Shown here: piece after piece, positions 7,183-10,990 of the stretch
How positions within the stretch are numbered: the stretch's first letter is position 1
How the letters are laid out: the number at the start of each line of letters is the position of its first letter
Assembly: GCA_011523195.1 (NCBI GenBank)
Contig: WTHH01000417.1
Location: forward strand, 1-10,990
Source of the DNA: Verrucomicrobiales bacterium
GTDB taxonomy: Bacteria > Verrucomicrobiota > Verrucomicrobiia > Limisphaerales > UBA1096
Reading direction: 5' to 3'
Length of the DNA stretch: 10,990 bases
Notes under the pieces: generated by a model
Told to the model about the DNA's origin: nothing
What the model saw: only the letters and a program-made list of their open reading frames with translations
Database searches by the model: none
Position numbers and translations under genes: made by a program

Positions 7183-8387
7183 GCTTGGCCAAGCGCCGCA
7201 GCGCCCATGCCACGACGAACCGCGCTTGGCCAAGCGCGGTTGTTTTCACCCTCACGCTACTTGCCGCAAACCAGATGTTTGCGGAGAAGGCCAACGACGC
7301 AGAGGCCATCAAGGATCACGTCCCCAAGCCGGGAGTCTTTCCGCCTGAAGGGGCCGGAATTCACCACAACGGCGACCTCGTGGTCAGCGATCCGATGAAT
7401 CGTCGGGGTGCCCTCCGTAAAAGTCAGCATGCAAAGCGTCACTATTTTGCCATGCTGCCTTACGGGATGGTCTGGTACCACGGCGCGCCGGCTGATATCC
7501 GCGACATCCCGCCGGGGACGCACATGCATGGGCGGTTCCTGCTGCCGCTCGAGGGGGAGGAAAAAACGATCCCGATTTCGGAGGAGCGGCTCAAGCAGAC
7601 GCCGACGCTCCGTTACAACCACGCGATTTTGCTGGAGGACGATGCCAGTTTCTATTCGCGCCGCGGTCGGTCGTGGAAGGTGCTTGGCTTTGAGCAGGGC
7701 GCCGGTCCGGCCCCCCGCCTCAAGCTCTCCGTCGAGCCGGTCGGCCCGGAGATCGAGGGCGGCATCAACAAGCCGGCGTTGTTCGACATCGACGACGGTA
7801 CTCGGGTTTGGAAAAACCGGCAGTTGGTCGACAAGGATCAGATCAAGCCGGGGCAGGAAGTCCAGGTGAACCTGACCTGGGGGCCGTTTGACAGCATGGC
7901 CACCACCGACGTTTGGCTGGATGAGGAAAGCTTGGCGGCCTGCCGGAAGATTCAGCGTCAGCGTCATTTGCGGCTCATCCGATCGCGGTTTCTGCCCGGC
8001 TGGGTGGACGAGGTCAAAAACAACGACACCGGTGGCGGGGAGGTCACGATCACGCTGTTCGGCGGAATGGCACCGGTGTTGTACAGGGAACTTAAGCAGG
8101 GCAAGACGCCCAAGGTTTGCGACGCCGCCAACACGTTACGCACGTGGAGTTATCATCAGGAATACTCCGTTCGCGGCCAGACCGTCGAATGGAATGAATC
8201 CGAAAATCCGCCGCTGGGGAGCAGCGGGTTTCAACTGCGGGTGAAGCTTCCGCAGATGCTGGAGGGCTTTCGGCCGGGGCGGATCGTTCGCCTGAAGGGG
8301 CCGTGGACGTATGTGCTGCTGCCGGCTGACGAGTGGCTGGCGACCCCCGAGGAGTTCGAAGTGTCATACAAGCTGCGCTTGCCGTGA
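7179..8387 (+). CDS. Exported protein of unknown family in the DUF1552 operon
   Basis: This 402-residue protein belongs to no family I recognise. It starts at a GTG (7179) overlapping the DUF1552 stop (GTGA), which implies coupled translation; the frame has no nearby ATG. An n-region rich in Arg (MSLAKRRSAHATTNRAWPSA) is followed by a hydrophobic core VVFTLTLLAA and a probable cleavage after QMFA (residue 35). The mature part has no transmembrane segment and looks beta-rich, with patches such as GIHHNGDLVVSDP, YFAMLPYGMVWYHGAP, PPGTHMHGRFLLPL, DIDDGTRVWKNRQLVDKDQIKPGQEVQVNLTW and GGEVTITLFGGM. The KPGQEVQVNLTWG segment resembles OB- or KOW-like small barrels, a weak impression only. Two palindromes (7183-7196 and 7218-7241) encode most of the n-region. 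Its fixed place between DUF1552 and a large heme protein suggests a partner or accessory role in the periplasm. Confidence 0.85.
   Translation: MSLAKRRSAHATTNRAWPSAVVFTLTLLAANQMFAEKANDAEAIKDHVPKPGVFPPEGAGIHHNGDLVVSDPMNRRGALRKSQHAKRHYFAMLPYGMVWYHGAPADIRDIPPGTHMHGRFLLPLEGEEKTIPISEERLKQTPTLRYNHAILLEDDASFYSRRGRSWKVLGFEQGAGPAPRLKLSVEPVGPEIEGGINKPALFDIDDGTRVWKNRQLVDKDQIKPGQEVQVNLTWGPFDSMATTDVWLDEESLAACRKIQRQRHLRLIRSRFLPGWVDEVKNNDTGGGEVTITLFGGMAPVLYRELKQGKTPKVCDAANTLRTWSYHQEYSVRGQTVEWNESENPPLGSSGFQLRVKLPQMLEGFRPGRIVRLKGPWTYVLLPADEWLATPEEFEVSYKLRLP
7183..7196. repeat. Iterated palindrome copy 6 (12-bp core)
   Basis: GCTTGGCCAAGCGC contains a perfect 12-bp palindrome (7183-7194). It begins one base after the DUF1552 stop codon and encodes LAKR just after the GTG start of the next gene. 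Confidence 0.88.
7218..7241. repeat. Iterated palindrome copy 7 (24 bp, longest in window)
   Basis: A perfect 24-bp palindrome: the left arm AACCGCGCTTGG is followed directly by its reverse complement. It spans exactly eight codons of the unknown exported protein (NRAWPSAV, residues 14-21), using the third possible reading frame of the repeat. It lies 24 bases from copy 6. Confidence 0.93.
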
Positions 8388-10741
8388 GCCCTTTCAAAAA
8401 CAGCCAGCGATTCGTGGCAACCGTTATTCTGTTAGGGGTAATGGTTCCCAATACAAATGGTGTCGAGGGGCTTGAAGTTTCCACCCGCGCATTTTTCAAG
8501 GCGCACTGTCTCCGGTGTCATGACAGCGAGAAACAGAAGGGCAAGTTCCGGCTCGATAATCTCTCGACCGACTTCACGAATCCTTTGGTCGCGGAGAAAT
8601 GGAGCGAGGTGCGGTTTCGCATCAACGCCGGCGAGATGCCGCCGGAGGAGGAAAAGCAGCCGACTGCGGACGAGATAGGCGGGGTCGTCGATGAACTGAC
8701 GCGGCGAATCCGTGAGGGATCTGCCGAGCGCTTGGCCAAGCGCGGTTCGCTGGAGCACTATCGGTTGAGCCGGCAGGAGTACGCCCACACCGTCCATGAT
8801 TTGCTCGGGGTCGTCTACGACGTCGAGGCACCCGGCGCATTCAATGAGGATCCACGGCTGCATGGGTTTGACCGCATCGGCGCGATGTTGTCGGTGGCGC
8901 CCTCGCACATTGAGCGATATCTCGAGGCGGCTGAGGCTGTGGTGGGGCAGGCGCTGGCCGATTCGGATACCCCGATCAAGACCAACCGCAGCTCGGCCGG
9001 TGAGGGCAAACGACGGCTCCTGCAACTGGGCGAGGGCTGGGGCTTCGACCTGAAACATTCCGGCCGTTACCGACTGCGGATTCGTGCCAGTGGGTTGCCG
9101 GCGTTCACCGGACGCATCCCGCGCCTGTCGATCTGGCATCGGCACCACAAGCGATCGTTCGATGGTGTGGATTTGGTTGCGACAGAGGGCGACCCTGAGG
9201 TGATCGAGTTTGAGGGACTGTTCCCTGCCGGGGGGTACGAAATCCGAAACCATGCCCGCACCCAGAATCACGCCAACGGCGCCTACAAGCTGTTTCGCAA
9301 CCAAACAATCGAGGCGACCAACTCGGTTGCCAACCTGAAAACAAGGCATCCCTCCCCGTGGACCAAGGTGGTGGACGAGCAGGGCAGGCCGGTGATGCCT
9401 TTGCTAATCATCGACTGGGTCGAAACCGAAGGGCCGCTGAAAACCGAGGTCGACTTGGCCAAGCGCGAAGGCCTGCTGCCGGCAGACAAAACTGATGCCG
9501 ATGAGGTCCGGGCGTGCCTTAAGCGATTCGCCGAGCGGGCTTGGCGTCGGCCGGTGCAGAACGCCGAGGTTGAGCGATACGTGAAATTGATCGCGGCCGA
9601 GCAAGAGGCCGGCGAATCCTTCAAGTCGGCGTACCGCTCGGCGCTCGCGAGCGTGCTGGTGTCCCGCAGTTTTTTTAACATCGAGGAAGGGTCGCCGAAT
9701 GAAAAACGGGCCAAGGTCAACGACTTCGAGTTGGCCAGCCGACTCTCCTATTTTCTCTGGAGTTCCATGCCGGACGAACCGCTTTTTGCCGCCGCGGGCT
9801 CGGGTGAGTTGCACCGGTCCGACACTCTTGCGCAGCAGGTGGATCGCATGATGGCCGACGCGAAGATCACCCGTTTTTTGGAGTCATTTCCGGCGCAATG
9901 GTTGCAACTGCATCGGGTGGGCATGTTTCAGCCCGACCCCAAGCTCTACCCCGAGTACGACCCGTGGCTGGAGGAAAGTATGGTGGCGGAAACCACCGCC
10001 TACTTTGCCGAGTTATTCCACGAAAACCTGCCGTTGCGTGAGGCGATTGATTCCGGCTGGACGATGCTCAACTCGCGCCTGGCCATCCACTACGGCTTGC
10101 CCGGGCCGCATCCACACGGATTGACGCGCGTAGCGCTTGGCCCGGAAACCGGGCGTGGCGGGATGCTGACCCACGCTTCGATCCTCTCGCTGACATCCGA
10201 TGGTACACGGCATCGGCCGGTGCACCGGGGCGCGTGGGTGTCCGAGGCGATCCTCGCTCACACGCCACCACCGCCACCGCCGAACGTCGACCCGCTGGAG
10301 CCGGTCGTGGGTGACAAGCCGAAGACCACCATCCGGGCCAAACTTGAGGTGCATGCCGCCGACCCCAACTGTGTCTCGTGCCATTCCAAGATCGACCCGC
10401 TTGGCCTTGCGTTTGAAAACTTCGATGCCATCGGCCGCTGGCGTATCACAGAGCGGGTGCAGGGCGGCGTGGGCGACGACCCGCCGGTGGACGCCTCTGG
10501 CAAGCTGCCGGACGGCCGCACCTTTGCGAACCCGGCTGAGTTCAAGAAACTCCTCGCCGGGGACGAGCGCTTGGCCGGGGCGTTCCTTGAGCAACTGGCC
10601 ACCTATGCCCTGCGCCGGGTCATGACCGTGGACGACATGGAGGCAATCCATTCCATCGCCAAGGCCACCCGCGACGAAGGCCACGGCGTGAAGACGCTGG
10701 TAAGGCAACTGATCCTATCCGACCTGTTCCAAAAACGGTAA
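8384..10741 (+). CDS. Cytochrome-c-like DUF1587/1595/1592/1588/1585 protein
   Basis: This 785-residue exported protein has the full modular architecture of the family. After a signal peptide (about 1-28: hydrophobic VATVILLGVMV), a PSCyt1-type region carries a heme motif CLRCH (42-46) followed by DSEKQKGKFRLD. Then come DUF1587 (about 125-190: YRLSRQEYAHTVHDLLGV), a beta-rich stretch (about 212-300), DUF1595 (about 372-433: CLKRFAERAWRRP), DUF1592 (about 447-575: ASRLSYFLWSSMPDEPL), DUF1588 (about 590-687: GRGGMLTHASILSLTSDGTRHRPVHRG, PPPPPP, second heme motif CVSCH at 663-667, DPLGLAFENFDAIGRWR) and DUF1585 (about 708-783: LPDGRTF, ALRRVMTVDD). The GTG at 8384 was chosen because it overlaps the previous TGA as GTGA, repeating the junction upstream, and directly precedes the signal peptide; an in-frame GTG at 8333 would give 17 extra residues. 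Likely a periplasmic di-heme electron carrier working with DUF1552, which is inference from context. Confidence 0.92.
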   Translation: MSPFKNSQRFVATVILLGVMVPNTNGVEGLEVSTRAFFKAHCLRCHDSEKQKGKFRLDNLSTDFTNPLVAEKWSEVRFRINAGEMPPEEEKQPTADEIGGVVDELTRRIREGSAERLAKRGSLEHYRLSRQEYAHTVHDLLGVVYDVEAPGAFNEDPRLHGFDRIGAMLSVAPSHIERYLEAAEAVVGQALADSDTPIKTNRSSAGEGKRRLLQLGEGWGFDLKHSGRYRLRIRASGLPAFTGRIPRLSIWHRHHKRSFDGVDLVATEGDPEVIEFEGLFPAGGYEIRNHARTQNHANGAYKLFRNQTIEATNSVANLKTRHPSPWTKVVDEQGRPVMPLLIIDWVETEGPLKTEVDLAKREGLLPADKTDADEVRACLKRFAERAWRRPVQNAEVERYVKLIAAEQEAGESFKSAYRSALASVLVSRSFFNIEEGSPNEKRAKVNDFELASRLSYFLWSSMPDEPLFAAAGSGELHRSDTLAQQVDRMMADAKITRFLESFPAQWLQLHRVGMFQPDPKLYPEYDPWLEESMVAETTAYFAELFHENLPLREAIDSGWTMLNSRLAIHYGLPGPHPHGLTRVALGPETGRGGMLTHASILSLTSDGTRHRPVHRGAWVSEAILAHTPPPPPPNVDPLEPVVGDKPKTTIRAKLEVHAADPNCVSCHSKIDPLGLAFENFDAIGRWRITERVQGGVGDDPPVDASGKLPDGRTFANPAEFKKLLAGDERLAGAFLEQLATYALRRVMTVDDMEAIHSIAKATRDEGHGVKTLVRQLILSDLFQKR
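8728..8743. repeat. Iterated palindrome copy 8 (16 bp)
   Basis: GCGCTTGGCCAAGCGC is identical to copy 2. It is read as RLAKR (residues 116-120) in the linker just before the DUF1587 domain. Confidence 0.92.
9454..9467. repeat. Iterated palindrome copy 9 (10-bp core plus right arm)
   Basis: CTTGGCCAAGCGCG carries the 10-bp core (9454-9463) and an intact right arm. It is read as LAKR (residues 358-361) in the linker just before the DUF1595 domain. Confidence 0.85.
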
Positions 10742-10759
10742 GCCAAGCGCTTGGCCAAG
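10742..10759. repeat. Iterated palindrome copy 10 (two interlocked palindromes)
   Basis: Immediately after the TAA of the heme-protein gene, GCCAAGCGCTTGGC (10742-10755, perfect 14 bp) overlaps CTTGGCCAAG (10750-10759). This reads as one and a half repeat units joined head to tail and could fold as a hairpin in either register. No T-run follows directly. Confidence 0.85.
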
Positions 10760-10804
10760 TTTGGACTGCGGTGGCAAGCGAAGCGCAACACCGCTTTCGG
10801 CGGT
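10759..10804. repeat. REP-like hairpin region 3' of the operon
   Basis: GCGGTG (10768-10773) and CACCGC (10789-10794) form a 6-bp stem around an internal sequence rich in AAGCG units. An alternative stem pairs ACCGC (10790-10794) with GCGGT (10800-10804) over TTTCG. The stretch from TTTGGACTGCGGTGG to ACACCGCTTTCGG resembles a dispersed repeat I remember from Verrucomicrobiota intergenic regions. Placed just past the end of the plus-strand operon, it may act as a transcript-end structure. A further 6-bp hairpin, CGGTTT/AAACCG, lies at 10830-10846. Confidence 0.45.
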
Positions 10805-10887
10805 TCAGGGTTTTGCGGTTCTCAGTTCCCGGTTTCTACCAAACCGACTGCGGCGTACCCTGCACTAAATTTCGAAAGCTCCGTCGC

Positions 10888-10907
10888 TGCTCCGATCTGC
10901 CGGAGCA
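10888..10907 (-). terminator. Hairpin 3' of the RidA-like gene (possible terminator)
   Basis: TGCTCCG (10888-10894) and CGGAGCA (10901-10907) form a perfect 7-bp stem with a 6-base loop. It starts 13 bases downstream of the minus-strand stop at 10921. There is no T-run after it in that direction, so it is at best a Rho-independent-like stem; it may serve both converging transcripts. Confidence 0.35.
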
Positions 10908-10920
10908 CACCAAAGAGGGA

Positions 10921-10990
10921 TTATTCCGTCGCGATTAGGTCGATCTCCACCAGGGTTCCTTTGCGAAGCAATTGAACTTCAACCGTTGAA
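10921..10990 (-). CDS. C-terminus of a RidA/YjgF-family protein (partial)
   Basis: The minus strand from the right edge reads 22 codons, STVEVQLLRKGTLVEIDLIA followed by TE, to a TAA at 10923-10921. The pattern VEV-x-L-x-x-(K)G-x-LVEID-x-IA is the C-terminal signature of the RidA (YjgF/YER057c/UK114) family, whose archetype deaminates reactive enamine/imine intermediates of amino-acid metabolism in the cytoplasm. Most of the gene, including the catalytic Arg expected just upstream of this segment, lies outside the window, so the subfamily cannot be assigned. It converges on the plus-strand operon with 179 bp between the stops and is probably an unrelated housekeeping neighbour. Confidence 0.75.
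   Translation of the reverse strand, partial: STVEVQLLRKGTLVEIDLIATE

Noticed and set aside
8333..8383. Earlier in-frame GTG start for the heme protein
   Set aside because: It would add 17 residues before the signal peptide and a 55-base overlap; the GTGA overlap at 8384 matches the upstream junction.
8432..9349. 305-residue minus-strand open frame
   Set aside because: It is a shadow of the heme-protein gene in GC-rich DNA, with no signal peptide, motif or family pattern.
10390..10405. CGCTTGGCCTTGCG as a palindrome relative
   Set aside because: It encodes the strongly conserved DPLGLAF motif of DUF1588, so the resemblance is explained by protein conservation.
10013..10708. 231-residue minus-strand open frame
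   Set aside because: It is antisense to the conserved DUF1588/DUF1585 domains and shows no family features of its own.
1813..10759. CRISPR array explanation for the repeated motif
   Set aside because: Copies are irregularly spaced over 9 kb, mostly within genes, with no uniform spacers and no cas genes.

Overview
The window looks like a piece of a GC-rich (roughly 60% by eye) chromosome of the Planctomycetota/Verrucomicrobiota group. It carries the paralogous secreted families that are abundant there: DUF1501, DUF1549/DUF1553, DUF1552 and the multi-domain DUF1587/1595/1592/1588/1585 cytochrome-like proteins. Two short inverted repeats, at 4435-4456 and about 10759-10804, resemble repeats I remember from Verrucomicrobiota genomes, so I lean to that phylum; this is recall, not a search.

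Layout. On the minus strand, right to left: a five-Asp-box sialidase-like exported protein (4504-5688), a DUF1549/DUF1553 protein with a CxxCH motif (1635-4340), a Tat-exported DUF1501 protein (230-1633, one base after the previous stop), and the first 18 codons of another exported protein that runs off the left edge (1-55). On the plus strand, starting from a 141-bp divergent intergenic region: a Tat-exported DUF1552 protein (5830-7182), an exported protein of unknown family (7179-8387) and a large cytochrome-c-like protein with two CxxCH motifs (8384-10741). Both plus-strand junctions are GTGA start/stop overlaps, so the three genes form a tightly coupled operon. The last 70 bases hold the C-terminus of a RidA/YjgF-family gene on the minus strand, converging on that operon. 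All complete products carry an export signal, so this is a periplasmic or surface system. One arm pairs a predicted glycan hydrolase with a DUF1549/1553-DUF1501 pair, the other pairs DUF1552 with a heme protein. The biochemical role of these DUF families is not established.

The most striking feature is not a gene. The 10-base palindrome CTTGGCCAAG occurs ten times in 11 kb, against about 0.01 expected by chance. It is usually extended to GCGCTTGGCCAAGCGC and once to a perfect 24-bp palindrome. Eight copies lie inside coding sequence, in all three reading frames (encoding ALGQA, RLAKR or AWPSA-like peptides), and none breaks a gene. It behaves like a highly iterated palindrome comparable in concept to cyanobacterial HIP1 or Rickettsia palindromic elements, but with a sequence I do not recognise as described.

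No tRNA, rRNA, CRISPR array, transposase or phage gene was seen. No gene-free stretch exceeds 180 bases.
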